DNA from: Nonomuraea sp. PA05
Lineage (GTDB): Bacteria > Actinomycetota > Actinomycetes > Streptosporangiales > Streptosporangiaceae
Direction of reading: 5' to 3'
DNA: 64,000 nucleotides
NCBI RefSeq assembly: GCF_008086045.1
Contig: NZ_VSEY01000034.1
Coordinates: 62,001-126,000 of the forward strand
Below, in pieces: positions 25,139-33,659 of this stretch; within the stretch, counting starts at the first letter, position 1; each line of letters starts with the position of its first letter. The translations under genes and the position numbers were made by a program. Under the pieces are notes generated by a model. It worked only from the letters and a program-made list of their open reading frames with translations. It did not search any database and was not told the DNA's origin.

Positions 25139-26372
25139 CTTCGGCCAGCCAGCCGCGGTAGCGTCGAAGCAGCCGGGCGCGGCGCCGCGTGTCCAGGCGC
25201 AGCGCGGCGTCGGGGTCGGCGGTCTCGGGAGCGGTTCCGCGGGCGGCGGCGCGGCGGAGTATCCAGCGGACGGCGGCCTGTTTCGCGGCGGAGGCCGTGG
25301 CCTTGTCGGCTGCCGACGAGGCGGGCAGCGGCTCGGGGGCGGGTCGTCCGTGGAACCAGTCGTGGGGAAGGGCGGGGCGTTGCGCGAGGGCGGTGGCCAC
25401 CCCGGCGACGGCCACCCCGGCGCGCAGGACCTCACGGGCCCCTTCCACGGTTCTGATGCCGCCGGTCAGCATGACGGGGACCGGCGAGGCCGCGACGATC
25501 TCGTGGGCGAGGTCGAGAAAGTACGCCTCTCGCTCCCGGGTGCTCTCGTCGAGGCCGGCTCCGTGCATGACCGGGCGCTCGGCGCTGCCGCCCGACAACT
25601 CCACCAAGTCCACCGGGTGCTCGCCCAGCAGTTCGACGACCCGTACCGCGTCCTGCTGCCGGAAGCCGCCGCGCTGGAAGTCCGCCGTGTTGAGCTTGAC
25701 GCCGAGCGCGGCGTGGGCGGGCATGGCCGCGCGTACGGCCGCCACGATCTCGATCAGCAGCCGGGCCCGCCGCTCGACCGGGCCGCCCCAGCGGTCGGTG
25801 CGCCGGTTGGCGAGCGGGGACAGGAACTGCGACAGCAGGTAACCGTGCGCGGCGTGGATCTGCACACCGGTGAAGCCCGCCTCGATCGCGCGAGCCGCGC
25901 TGGTGGCGAACATCGCGATCACGGCCCGGATGTCGTCGTCGTCCATGGCGACCGGCCGGGCGAAGCCGCCCGCCCCGGAGATCGGCACGCCCGACGGTGA
26001 CCAGGCGACGCCGCCGAGGTCGGCGCGCACCTGGCGTCCGGGGTGGTTGAGCTGCATCCACGCGGCGGCGCCGCCGGAGCGTGCGGCGGCGGCCCAGGCC
26101 GCGAACGGCTGAAGCGGCGCCCGCGCGTCGAGGACGACCCCGGCCGGCCCGGTCATCGCGCGGGCGTCCACCATGACGTTGCCGGTGATGAGCAGGCCGG
26201 CGCCGCCGGCGGCCCAGGCGCGGTAGAGCTTGCGGAGGCGGTGGTCGGGAATCTGGCCGGGCGCCGCGAGGTTCTCCTCCATCGAGGCCTTGGCGACCCG
26301 GTTGCGCAGCACCGCGCCGCGGGGAAGGGACAGTGGGGAGAACAGCACTTCAGCCTGGTCCGAGCCGTGCAC
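25131..26372 (-). CDS. NADH:flavin oxidoreductase (Old Yellow Enzyme family)
   Basis: A 413-residue FMN-dependent ene-reductase/oxidoreductase of TIM-barrel fold. Family marks are LFSPLSLPRGAVLRNRVAKASMEE, WMQLNHPGRQV, GVQIHAAHGYLLSQFLSP, NRRTDRWGG, GVKLNTADF and MLTGGIRT. It probably reduces activated C=C bonds with NAD(P)H. The start is uncertain: an ATG at 26402 is in frame but lies inside the candidate operator two bases from the divergent reading, so I prefer GTG 26372; GTG 26348 is also possible. It diverges from the aldo/keto reductase and belongs to the catabolic island. Confidence 0.88.
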   Translation of the reverse strand: MHGSDQAEVLFSPLSLPRGAVLRNRVAKASMEENLAAPGQIPDHRLRKLYRAWAAGGAGLLITGNVMVDARAMTGPAGVVLDARAPLQPFAAWAAAARSGGAAAWMQLNHPGRQVRADLGGVAWSPSGVPISGAGGFARPVAMDDDDIRAVIAMFATSAARAIEAGFTGVQIHAAHGYLLSQFLSPLANRRTDRWGGPVERRARLLIEIVAAVRAAMPAHAALGVKLNTADFQRGGFRQQDAVRVVELLGEHPVDLVELSGGSAERPVMHGAGLDESTREREAYFLDLAHEIVAASPVPVMLTGGIRTVEGAREVLRAGVAVAGVATALAQRPALPHDWFHGRPAPEPLPASSAADKATASAAKQAAVRWILRRAAARGTAPETADPDAALRLDTRRRARLLRRYRGWLAEAR

Positions 26373-26382
26373 GTGTTGCAGG

Positions 26383-26410
26383 TTATGCAAAGGTTTGGGC
26401 ATTATGCAAT
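26383..26410. promoter_or_regulatory. Candidate TTGCAT/ATGCAA operator A (divergent OYE/AKR)
   Basis: ATGCAA at 26385-26390, GGGCAT at 26397-26402 and ATGCAA at 26404-26409 are arranged like the three half-sites of the region at 31777-31804. Conserved positions are ATGCAA, a GG spacer, GCAT and a terminal TGCAAT. The IclR gene 1.1 kb away is the natural candidate for the cognate factor. The assignment is inference from shared sequence and shared island. Confidence 0.55.
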
Positions 26411-26412
26411 AC

Positions 26413-27360
26413 ATGGACATGCAGGGGATCAATCCGGCCATCGGCGCCGAGCCCGCTCCGATCGTGCTCGGCGGCAACGTGTTCGGCTGGACCGCCGACC
26501 GCGACGCCTCGTTCGCCGTCCTGGACGCGTACGTGGCGGCGGGCGGCACGCTCATCGACACCGCCGACTCCTACTCGCAATGGGCCCCGGGCAACTCCGG
26601 CGGCGAGTCGGAAACGATCATCGGCGCCTGGCTGGCCGGGCGCGGCGACGGCCCGCCGGTGTCGATCGCCAGCAAGGTGAGCCAGTCGAAGCACCGGCAG
26701 GGGCTCGCCCCCGACAACATCCGCGCCGCGGCCGACGACTCCCTCGCCCGGCTCGGGCGTTCGTCGATCGACCTCTACTACGCCCACTTCGACGAGGAGG
26801 GTCGTCCCATCGAGGAGATCGCGCGGGCCTTCTCCCGGTTGCGGGACGACAAGCTCATCGCCGCGATCGGCGTGTCCAACTTCAGCGCGGAGCGGATCGC
26901 CGCGTGGCTGGACGTGGCGGAGCGGGAGGGGCTGCACGCCCCGGCTGTGATCCAGAAGGAGTACAGCCTCATGGAGCGCGGCATCGAGGCCGACGTCATT
27001 CCCCTCGCCCGCGAGCGTGGCCTGACCGTCATGACGTACTACTCGCTCGCCCGCGGATTCCTCACCGGCAAGTACCGCGACGGCGCGACGGTGCGCAGCC
27101 CCAGGGCCCAGGCCGCGGCGGCGTACCTGGACGAGCGCGGCCACGCGGTGCTCGGCGCGCTCGACGAGGTGGCCGCCCGCCACCAGGCCGCGCCGGCCGC
27201 CGTCGCCCTGGCCTGGCTGGCCGTCCGGCCCGCCGTCAGCGGCGTCATCGCCTCCGCCCGCGACACCGGCCAACTGCGCGACCTCCTCGCCGCCCGGCAG
27301 GTGCGGCTCAGCGAAGAGGACGTCGCCCGGCTCGACGCGGCCTCCGCGGCGGGCCGATGA
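26413..27360 (+). CDS. Aldo/keto reductase
   Basis: A 315-residue NADPH-dependent oxidoreductase of TIM-barrel fold. The catalytic tetrad can be followed: Asp in LIDTADSYS (Tyr replaced by the Ser-rich DSYSQW form typical of this subgroup), Lys in SIASKVSQSK, and the His of DLYYAHFDEE. NADPH contacts are in the C-terminal VSGVIASARDTGQL. It should reduce an aldehyde or ketone. ATG 26413 or 26419 is favoured because an ATG at 26404 falls inside the operator. The last codons belong to a 48-bp tandem repeat that continues past the stop. Confidence 0.88.
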   Translation: MDMQGINPAIGAEPAPIVLGGNVFGWTADRDASFAVLDAYVAAGGTLIDTADSYSQWAPGNSGGESETIIGAWLAGRGDGPPVSIASKVSQSKHRQGLAPDNIRAAADDSLARLGRSSIDLYYAHFDEEGRPIEEIARAFSRLRDDKLIAAIGVSNFSAERIAAWLDVAEREGLHAPAVIQKEYSLMERGIEADVIPLARERGLTVMTYYSLARGFLTGKYRDGATVRSPRAQAAAAYLDERGHAVLGALDEVAARHQAAPAAVALAWLAVRPAVSGVIASARDTGQLRDLLAARQVRLSEEDVARLDAASAAGR

Positions 27361-27471
27361 CACGGACCGGCGCTGCGGCTCGACGCGGCCTCCCCGGCGG
27401 GACGGTGACGCGGACCGGCGCGACGGCTCGACGCGGCCTACGCAGCGGGACGGTGACGCGGACCGGTGGAT
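27328..27471. repeat. 48-bp tandem repeat spanning the AKR stop
   Basis: The unit beginning CGGCTCGACGCGGCC starts at 27328, 27376 and 27424, each followed by a GCGGGxCGxTGACxCGGACCGG core. The first copy encodes the final RLDAASAAGR and the stop. The other two lie in the gap before the IclR gene. The repeat therefore arose by amplification of the 3' end of the gene. Confidence 0.88.
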
Positions 27472-27529
27472 GTCCGGTGCGGTGGCGTCGGCGTGCCTGA
27501 GCGCGATCGCCGCTGACTAGGATTCAAGC

Positions 27530-28423
27530 ATGGGCGATTGGACCCCACCCGCCGCCGGAGGGGACCGGCAATCCGGGCAGAACGTGATCGTCGCGCTCCG
27601 CCGGGGCCTGGACATCCTCGACATGTTCAGCGCCGACCGGCGGGTGGTCGGCATCACCGACATCGCCCTCGAACTCGGCATTCACAAGTCCAGCGCGTCC
27701 CGGCTGGCGGCGACCCTGGCCTCGGCCGGATACCTCGTGGCGGCCTCGGCCGGCAACTACACGCTCGGGCCGCGGATCGCCGTGCTCGGCTCGCTGCTGG
27801 CCGCCCGTCAGGATCTCGCCTCAGTGGTCACCCCGTTCCTGCGGGAGCTGGTCGAACGCACCGGCGAGACCGGGCACCTGGCCGTGCTCGACGACACCGT
27901 CGCCAAGACCGTGCAGGTGGTCGACGGCTGGCACACGGTGCGCATGCACTCCTGGGCCGGCAAGCTGTCGCCGGCGCACTGCAGCTCGATGGGCAAGGCG
28001 CTGCTGGCGGGCCTGGACAGCGCCGAGGTCGGGAAGCGGTATCCGGACGCGGAGCTGCCGGTGCGGACCGTGCACACCATCGGCACGGTCGAGCGGCTGC
28101 ACGACGAGCTGGCGCGCATCCGCCGCACCGGGTACAGCCTCGACAACGAGGAACTGGAGGCGGGGCTGCGCTGCGTGGCCGCGCCGGTCTTCTCGCCCGA
28201 AGGGGTCGTGGACGCCAGCATCAGCATCTCCGGGCCCGCGCAGCGGCTGACCCGCGACCGCATGGGGGTCCTGACCAAGCTGGTGCGCTGGTACGCGTGG
28301 CGGGCGAGCATGGCGCGCGGCCTGCTCACCGTGCCACCGGGCTGGGCGGCGGCGCCCACGGAGGAACCGCCGGCCCCGGACTGGATAGACCGGCCCGGGA
28401 CCGCCGACCGGCCCGACTCCTGA
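27530..28423 (+). CDS. IclR family transcriptional regulator
   Basis: A 297-residue regulator. Residues 17-80 are the winged helix (VIVALRRGLDILDMFSA, ITDIALELGIHKSSASRLAATLASAGYL). The effector domain follows (ELVERTGETGHLAVLDD, SPAHCSSMGKALLAGL, GLRCVAAPVFSPEG, ASISISGPAQRL). IclR proteins usually control catabolic operons in response to a small aromatic or carboxylic acid. The genes around it are exactly such a set, and two TTGCAT/ATGCAA sites lie in their divergent promoters. The C-terminal tail (DWIDRPGTADRPDS) is part of a repeated DNA tract. Confidence 0.93.
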   Translation: MGDWTPPAAGGDRQSGQNVIVALRRGLDILDMFSADRRVVGITDIALELGIHKSSASRLAATLASAGYLVAASAGNYTLGPRIAVLGSLLAARQDLASVVTPFLRELVERTGETGHLAVLDDTVAKTVQVVDGWHTVRMHSWAGKLSPAHCSSMGKALLAGLDSAEVGKRYPDAELPVRTVHTIGTVERLHDELARIRRTGYSLDNEELEAGLRCVAAPVFSPEGVVDASISISGPAQRLTRDRMGVLTKLVRWYAWRASMARGLLTVPPGWAAAPTEEPPAPDWIDRPGTADRPDS

Positions 28424-28602
28424 ACGACCGACCGGCCCAGAATCGCCGACCGGCCCGGCACCTCAACGACCGACCGCCTCTGGACCCGCCGACCGGTCCG
28501 AGGCCTGAGCGGTCGCCGGGCCCGCCACCCCGACGCCTGAGCGGTCGAACGAGGTCCGCCACCCCGACGCCTGAGCGGTCGAACGAGGTCCGCCGCTCCG
28601 GG
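28385..28602. repeat. Repeat tract after the IclR gene
   Basis: A CGACCGGCCCG-like motif recurs about six times from 28385 to 28500, beginning inside the last IclR codons and continuing past the stop. It is followed by two exact copies of a 34-bp unit (28522-28555 and 28556-28589) containing GACGCCTGAGCGGTCGAACG. No gene is seen in this 180-bp gap before the convergent FAD dehydrogenase stop. Confidence 0.82.
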
Positions 28603-30267
28603 TCAGCGGGCGGCGTCCAGGCCCGCGAGGTAGCCGAAGGTCATGCCCACGGCGAGGGTCGCTCCCGGCCCCGGGTAGCCGTCGCGGGTCCAGAAGGCCG
28701 CGGCGTTGCCGACCGCGTACAGGCCGGGCAGGGGCGTTGCCTCGCGGGTGAGGGCGCGCCCGGCGGTGTCGGTGACGGGCCCGCCCTTGGACCCGATCAC
28801 TCCTGAGTACACGCGCATCGCGTAGTACGGCGGCCGGTCGATCGGGCCCAGGCAGCGGTTGCCCTCCTGCCAGGGGTCGCCGTAGTAGTCGTCGTAGGCG
28901 TTCGCGCCCCGCTGGAAGTCGTGGTCGACGCCCTCGGCGCAGAAGCCGTTCCAGCGCTCGACGGTCGCGGCGAGCCCGTCCGGGTCCACGCCGATGCGCG
29001 CGGCGAGGGTGGCCAGGTCCGCACCGGTGACGATGTGGCCCGGCAGCGGGCCGTCCGGCGTCAGCCCGGGGAGCGGGTAGCGCTCGCGGAAGCCCTCGTC
29101 GAAGATCAGGTAGGCTTCGTCGCCGGGTTCGAGCCGGTGCATGGCCTTGCCGAACTCGTTGTACGGCGCCGCCTCGTCCACGAAGCGCCGGCCCTGCCGG
29201 TTGACCACGATCTGCCGCGGTACACCGCGCTCGCGTACGAGGCCGCGCGGGTACGGCCGGCCGTCGACGAGGTCGCCCTCGGGCCGCGCCATGGGCATCC
29301 ACCAGCCTTCGGACAGGTTGTCGACGGGCAGGCCCAGGTCGTCGGCGACGGTGAGAGCGATCCCGGTGTCGCTGGGCGCCGAGGCGGACACGCCGAGCCC
29401 GGCCGGCAGCAGCCGGTGGCGCAGCTCGTCCGTCGCGTCGAAGGCGCCGGTGGCCAGCACGACCGAGGACGCCCGGATGATCCGCTCACCGTCGCCGTCC
29501 CGCACCCGCACGCCAGTGACAGCGCCGTCGCGCACCCGCACGCCGGTGACAATGCCGTCACCCTCACCCTCACCGGAGCCGTCGTCCTTACCGAGGCCGT
29601 CGCCCTTACCGGAGCCGTCGCCGGTCAGCACCCCGAGCAGCGCGGTGCCGGTCCTGACCGTGGCTCCGGCCCTGACGACCCCGTCGAGCAGCGCCGCCAC
29701 CAGGCCAACCCCACCGGTGCGGATCCCCTGCTCCATCCTGTCCGCGAGCAGCTCACGATCCATACCGGCCGGATAACGCCACTTCTCCCACTCGGCGTGG
29801 GTGATCGGGCTGTACCCCGGCGGCTGCCGGACCGCGCGCGCCTCGGGCACCAGTTCGCGAAGGTCGACCGGCGCCACGTCGAAGCACCGCCCCCCGCGGG
29901 TAGCCCCGGCGCGGTCCTGGTGGTAGTCGGGGTAGTTCGGGCAGACGACGAACCGGTGCGGGGAGTGCTTCTCCACGAAGGCGGCCATCACGCGGGCCTC
30001 ACGGACGAACGTGCGGATCATCGCCTCGTACCGGGTGTCGAAGATCTGGTCGAGGTACCGGTTCGCCAGCTCGTCGGAGTCACCGGCGTTCTCGGGGGTG
30101 CCGTTGGCGGGCAGCCACACGCGCCCGCCGCCGAGCGCGCTGGTGCCGCCGATCTCGCCCGCCGATTCGATCACCAGGGTGCGCGCGCCGCTCGTGGCCG
30201 CGGCCAGGGCGGCCGTGAGCCCGGCGGCGCCGCTTCCGGCGACGACGACGTCGTAGGTCTCGCTCAT
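28603..30267 (-). CDS. FAD-dependent oxidoreductase (3-ketosteroid dehydrogenase/fumarate reductase family)
   Basis: A 554-residue flavoprotein. The FAD-binding GxGxxG is VVVAGSGAAGLTAAL (8-22), followed by the Glu that binds ribose (LVIESAGEIGGTSALGGG). The C-terminus has YAVGNAAAFWTRDGYPGPGATLAVGMTFG, typical of Kst-D/fumarate reductase type enzymes. It should remove hydrogens from, or add them to, a C-C bond next to a carbonyl. An insertion at about 213-260 is rich in Gly, Asp and Lys and contains VTGVRVRDG twice in a row; it is encoded by a local repeat and is probably a surface loop. It is cotranscribed with the aldehyde dehydrogenase 10 bp upstream. Confidence 0.9.
   Translation of the reverse strand: MSETYDVVVAGSGAAGLTAALAAATSGARTLVIESAGEIGGTSALGGGRVWLPANGTPENAGDSDELANRYLDQIFDTRYEAMIRTFVREARVMAAFVEKHSPHRFVVCPNYPDYHQDRAGATRGGRCFDVAPVDLRELVPEARAVRQPPGYSPITHAEWEKWRYPAGMDRELLADRMEQGIRTGGVGLVAALLDGVVRAGATVRTGTALLGVLTGDGSGKGDGLGKDDGSGEGEGDGIVTGVRVRDGAVTGVRVRDGDGERIIRASSVVLATGAFDATDELRHRLLPAGLGVSASAPSDTGIALTVADDLGLPVDNLSEGWWMPMARPEGDLVDGRPYPRGLVRERGVPRQIVVNRQGRRFVDEAAPYNEFGKAMHRLEPGDEAYLIFDEGFRERYPLPGLTPDGPLPGHIVTGADLATLAARIGVDPDGLAATVERWNGFCAEGVDHDFQRGANAYDDYYGDPWQEGNRCLGPIDRPPYYAMRVYSGVIGSKGGPVTDTAGRALTREATPLPGLYAVGNAAAFWTRDGYPGPGATLAVGMTFGYLAGLDAAR
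29495..29554. repeat. 30-bp in-frame tandem repeat in FAD dehydrogenase
   Basis: A 30-bp unit containing CGCACCCGCACGCC starts at 29495 and 29525, with a third partial start at 29555. It encodes the doubled VTGVRVRDG peptide. A looser CCGTCxCC-type repeat continues to about 29630 and encodes the Gly/Asp-rich stretch. Frame is kept. Confidence 0.82.
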
Positions 30268-30277
30268 CGATGTCCTC

Positions 30278-31714
30278 TCATTCCGGCCGGCGCAGGTTGA
30301 GCACCACGATGCGCGGGTCGGTCATGTCGTGGACCGCGTACCGGGGTCCCTCCACGCCGTGCCCGCTGTCCTTGACCCCGCCGTACGGCATGGCGTCGGC
30401 GTGGTAGCTGGAGGTGTCGTTGATCATGACGCCGCCGACGCGCAGGGTGCGGGCGGCGTGGAAGGCGCGGTCGAGGTCCTGGGTGAAGACGCCGGCCTGC
30501 AGCCCGTACCGGCCCGCGTTGACCCTGGCGATCGCGTCGTCGAGGTCGCGCACGGGCACGACGGACACGACGGGCGCGAAGATCTCCTCGGTCAGCACCT
30601 CGCTCTCCTCGGGCGGCTCGGCCAGCAGCGCCGGCGTGAGCACGCTGTCGGAGCGCTCGCCGCCGACCCGCAGCCGTGCCGATCTGCCCGCCGTCTCGAC
30701 CCAGGTCGCGGCGCGCCGGGCGGCGGCCTCGGAGATGAGCGGGCCCACGTCGGTGCCGGCCGCCCGCGGGTCTCCTGCCTTGAGCCCGGCGACGCGGTCG
30801 GCCAGCGCGGTGGTCAGCTCGTCGAAGCGGGTGTGCTCGACCAGGATGCGCTGCACGCTGGTGCACACCTGGCCGGCCTTGCGGAAGCCGGCCGTCGCCA
30901 CCAGCCGTACGACGTCGTCGAGCCGGGCATCGGCGGCGACGATCGAGACGCTGTTGGAGCCCAGTTCGAGGTGGGTCCTGGCGAGGCCGGCGCCGGCGGA
31001 GATGACGCGTCCCACGGCGGTGGAGCCGGTGAAGGTGTAGAAGCGCACCCGGTCGTCGTCGAGCAGCGCGGGCCCGATCACGCCGCCCGGCGCGCACACG
31101 AGTTGCAGCAGGCCGGGCGGCAGCCCGGCGTCGATGAACGCGTTCACGACGTTGATCGCGCTCAGCGGCGTCTTCTCGGCCGGTTTGAGCACGACCGCGT
31201 TGCCCGCGGCGATGGCCGGGCCGACCTTGTGCGCGACGGTGGACAGGGGGGCGTTGAAGGGTGAGATCGCGACGACCACGCCGACGGGGACGCGGGTGGT
31301 GAAGGCCAGGCGGTTCTCGCTGCCGGGCGTGGCGGCGAGCGGCACCTGCTCGCCCGCGACGCGCAGCGCCTCCTCGGCGCTCAGCCGGTAGATGCCCACC
31401 GCCCGCCGCAGCTCGCCTCGCGCGTCGGATTCCAGGAAGCCGGTCTCTCCCACGTAGTCGTCCACGAGCCGATCCGCCCGTTCCTCCATCAGGTCGGCGA
31501 CCCGGGACAGGATGCGGGCTCGCTCGCCCTCGCCCAGCGGGGTGTGTGAGGCGCGGTACGCGCCGGCGATCGCGTCCTCGGCGTCGGCCGGTGTGGCCTC
31601 GGCCACACCGGCAAGCACATCGCCGGAATATTTGTCCACAACTTCGATCCGGCCGGCCGCATCCCGCCACTCGCCGTCGATGTACAGGCCGCTCGCGCGT
31701 GCCGCTGTGCTCAT
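30278..31714 (-). CDS. NAD(P)-dependent aldehyde dehydrogenase
   Basis: A 478-residue enzyme of the aldehyde dehydrogenase superfamily. The catalytic residues are Glu250 (LELGSNS) and Cys284 (AGQVCTSVQR). NAD-binding landmarks are VVVAISPFNAPL, KPAEKTPLSA and FTGSTAVGR. It oxidises an aldehyde to the acid or, if of the semialdehyde type, to a CoA ester. It begins the minus-strand arm of the catabolic island and is divergent from the ThDP enzyme. A possible promoter uses TTGCAT (31784-31779) and TAGTGT (31762-31757), with the -35 inside operator B. Confidence 0.93.
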   Translation of the reverse strand: MSTAARASGLYIDGEWRDAAGRIEVVDKYSGDVLAGVAEATPADAEDAIAGAYRASHTPLGEGERARILSRVADLMEERADRLVDDYVGETGFLESDARGELRRAVGIYRLSAEEALRVAGEQVPLAATPGSENRLAFTTRVPVGVVVAISPFNAPLSTVAHKVGPAIAAGNAVVLKPAEKTPLSAINVVNAFIDAGLPPGLLQLVCAPGGVIGPALLDDDRVRFYTFTGSTAVGRVISAGAGLARTHLELGSNSVSIVAADARLDDVVRLVATAGFRKAGQVCTSVQRILVEHTRFDELTTALADRVAGLKAGDPRAAGTDVGPLISEAAARRAATWVETAGRSARLRVGGERSDSVLTPALLAEPPEESEVLTEEIFAPVVSVVPVRDLDDAIARVNAGRYGLQAGVFTQDLDRAFHAARTLRVGGVMINDTSSYHADAMPYGGVKDSGHGVEGPRYAVHDMTDPRIVVLNLRRPE

Positions 31715-31776
31715 TCAGGTCTCCTTCGCCCGCACGACCGTTGACGTGCGAGTCAGACACTACCTACCATCTCACA

Positions 31777-31804
31777 TCATGCAAGGCGTTGCATGTGATG
31801 CAAT
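31777..31804. promoter_or_regulatory. Candidate TTGCAT/ATGCAA operator B (divergent ALDH/ThDP enzyme)
   Basis: Three half-sites in a row: ATGCAA (31779-31784), TTGCAT (31789-31794) and ATGCAA (31798-31803). The first two form a perfect inverted repeat with a 4-bp spacer; the last two form one with a 3-bp spacer. The arrangement matches operator A at 26383-26410. It overlaps the likely promoter of the aldehyde dehydrogenase. Binding by the local IclR protein is inferred. Confidence 0.65.
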
Positions 31805-31856
31805 GCGATGGAGATCGCTGTGCTCCTACCAGCGGAATCAATCATGGAGGTCAGCT

Positions 31857-33659
31857 GTGAGCCTCACCGGCGCACAGATCATCACCGAATACCTGGTCCG
31901 CGAGAACGTGCCCTACGCCGTCGGTCTCTGCGGCCACGGAGACCTCGGCCTGCTGGACGCGCTCGTGGAGCGGCAGGACGAGATCACGACGATCTCGGTT
32001 CACCACGAGTCGCTGGCGGGGTTCATCGCCGACGCCTACCACCGCATCACGCACCAGCCGCTGGCGACCTTCACCTCGTGCGGTCCCGGCTCGGCCAACC
32101 TGCCCATCGCCCTCGGCTCCGCGCTGATGGACGACTCCGCCTTCCTGGCGATCACCGGCAACGTCGCGACGAGCCAGTTCAACCGCGGGCCGTTCCAGGA
32201 GACCGGGCGGCACTTCCAGGCCGACTTCCCCAGCGCGCTCCGGCCGTACGTCAAGCGCAGCTACCAGGCCACCCGCGCCGAGCAGCTCCCGCTCATGCTG
32301 CGGCAGGCGTTCGCGCAGATGCGCGGCGGCCGTCCAGGCCCCGTGCACCTGGACGTGCCGCTGGACGTGTTCGTGGACCGCACCGACGCGCCGGTCCCCG
32401 ACCCCGCCGACTGGGGCACCCGTCGGCCGTCCGCACCGGGCGCCGGGCGCGCCGAGCTCGACGCGGCCTGCGCGCTCATCCGCGACTCCGCCCGCGTGGT
32501 GATCGTCGCCGGGTCCGGGGTGGAGGGCAGTGAGGCGGAGGCCGAGCTGCTGGCCTTCGCCAGGGAGCACGGCCTCCCTGTCGCGACCTCGCCGCTGGGC
32601 AAGTCGGGATTTCCGAGCAGCGATCCGCTGGCGCTGGGCGCGACCGGCCGCAACGGCACCTACCAGGCCAACCACGCGGCCAGGAACGCCGAGCTGGTGC
32701 TGGCGTTCGGCACCCGGTTCGACGACCGGTCGACCAGCTCGTGGCTGCCCGGCTACACCTACTCCTTCCCGCCCGCGAAACTCGTCCACGTCCACGTGGA
32801 CGCCCAGGAGCTGGGCCGCAACTTCCCGCCCACGCTGGGCATCTGCGCCTCGCCGCGCGAGGTGCTCGCCCAGTTGCGCGAGCGGCTGCCCGATTTCCCG
32901 CCGTCCGGCGCGGTCGCCGAGGGGCGCCGCCGCTGGCTGGACGAGCTCGGCGAGGCGCGGGCGCGGTGGGTCGCGCACACCGAGCCGCACGACCACTCCG
33001 ACGCCTCCCCCATCCGGCCGGAGCGGGTGCTGGCCGAGCTGCGCGGCGCGCTGCCCGCCGACGGCATCCTGCTCAGCGACGTGGGCGTGCACCACAACTG
33101 GATCGTGCAGAACTGGCGCACCGACGCGCCCCGCACCGTGCTGCAGAGCTGGGGTTTCGCCTCGATGGGCTTCGGCGTCGGCGGCGTGCTGGGCGCGCAC
33201 CTCGCCGCGCCGGAGCGGCCCGGCGTCGCGGTCGTCGGCGACGGCGGTTTCCTGATGTTCCCCAGCGCCGTGGCGACCGCCGTCGAGTACGACATCCCCG
33301 CCGTCTGGGTCGTCTGGAACAACGGCGGCTACGTCTCCATCCGCGACCAGCAGAAGCTCTACTTCGGCGCGGACCGGCAGCTCGCCACGAGTTTCGAGCA
33401 CGTCCCGAGCCGCACGCCGTACTCGGCGGACTTCGCCGCGCTCGCCCGCTCGATGGGCGGCGAGGGCCTCACCGTCACCGAGGCGTCCGACCTCGGGGCG
33501 GCGCTGAAGACCGCGATCGACCTGCGCCGTCCCGTCGTGGTCGACGTGCGCGTCGATGACGCGGTCGGCCCGCCGGCCGCGGCCACCTGGGAGCTGCCGC
33601 CGCTCCCCCACCCCGAGCCGTCGTTCGGCTGGCCGCAGGCTCCGGAGGGAACGCGATGA
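31857..33659 (+). CDS. Thiamine diphosphate-dependent enzyme (acetolactate synthase-like)
   Basis: A 600-residue ThDP enzyme with the three-domain acetolactate synthase layout. The activating Glu is Glu51 (SVHHESLAGFIADAYHR). The cofactor motif runs from GDG (461-463) to NN (488-489). It could be a carboligase, a 2-oxo-acid decarboxylase or a C-C lyase; the sequence does not settle which. The neighbourhood lacks a small regulatory subunit and lacks branched-chain amino acid genes, which argues against a biosynthetic acetolactate synthase. The GTG at 31857 follows GGAGG. Its stop overlaps the next ATG. Confidence 0.88.
   Translation: MSLTGAQIITEYLVRENVPYAVGLCGHGDLGLLDALVERQDEITTISVHHESLAGFIADAYHRITHQPLATFTSCGPGSANLPIALGSALMDDSAFLAITGNVATSQFNRGPFQETGRHFQADFPSALRPYVKRSYQATRAEQLPLMLRQAFAQMRGGRPGPVHLDVPLDVFVDRTDAPVPDPADWGTRRPSAPGAGRAELDAACALIRDSARVVIVAGSGVEGSEAEAELLAFAREHGLPVATSPLGKSGFPSSDPLALGATGRNGTYQANHAARNAELVLAFGTRFDDRSTSSWLPGYTYSFPPAKLVHVHVDAQELGRNFPPTLGICASPREVLAQLRERLPDFPPSGAVAEGRRRWLDELGEARARWVAHTEPHDHSDASPIRPERVLAELRGALPADGILLSDVGVHHNWIVQNWRTDAPRTVLQSWGFASMGFGVGGVLGAHLAAPERPGVAVVGDGGFLMFPSAVATAVEYDIPAVWVVWNNGGYVSIRDQQKLYFGADRQLATSFEHVPSRTPYSADFAALARSMGGEGLTVTEASDLGAALKTAIDLRRPVVVDVRVDDAVGPPAAATWELPPLPHPEPSFGWPQAPEGTR

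Noticed and set aside
26403..26561. Longer N-termini for the Old Yellow Enzyme
   Set aside because: They would cross the divergent AKR start and the TTGCAT/ATGCAA site, and the family starts close to VLFSPLSLP.
31857..33659. Calling the ThDP enzyme a biosynthetic acetolactate synthase (ilvB)
   Set aside because: No regulatory subunit (ilvN/H) or other branched-chain genes are adjacent, and the context is catabolic.
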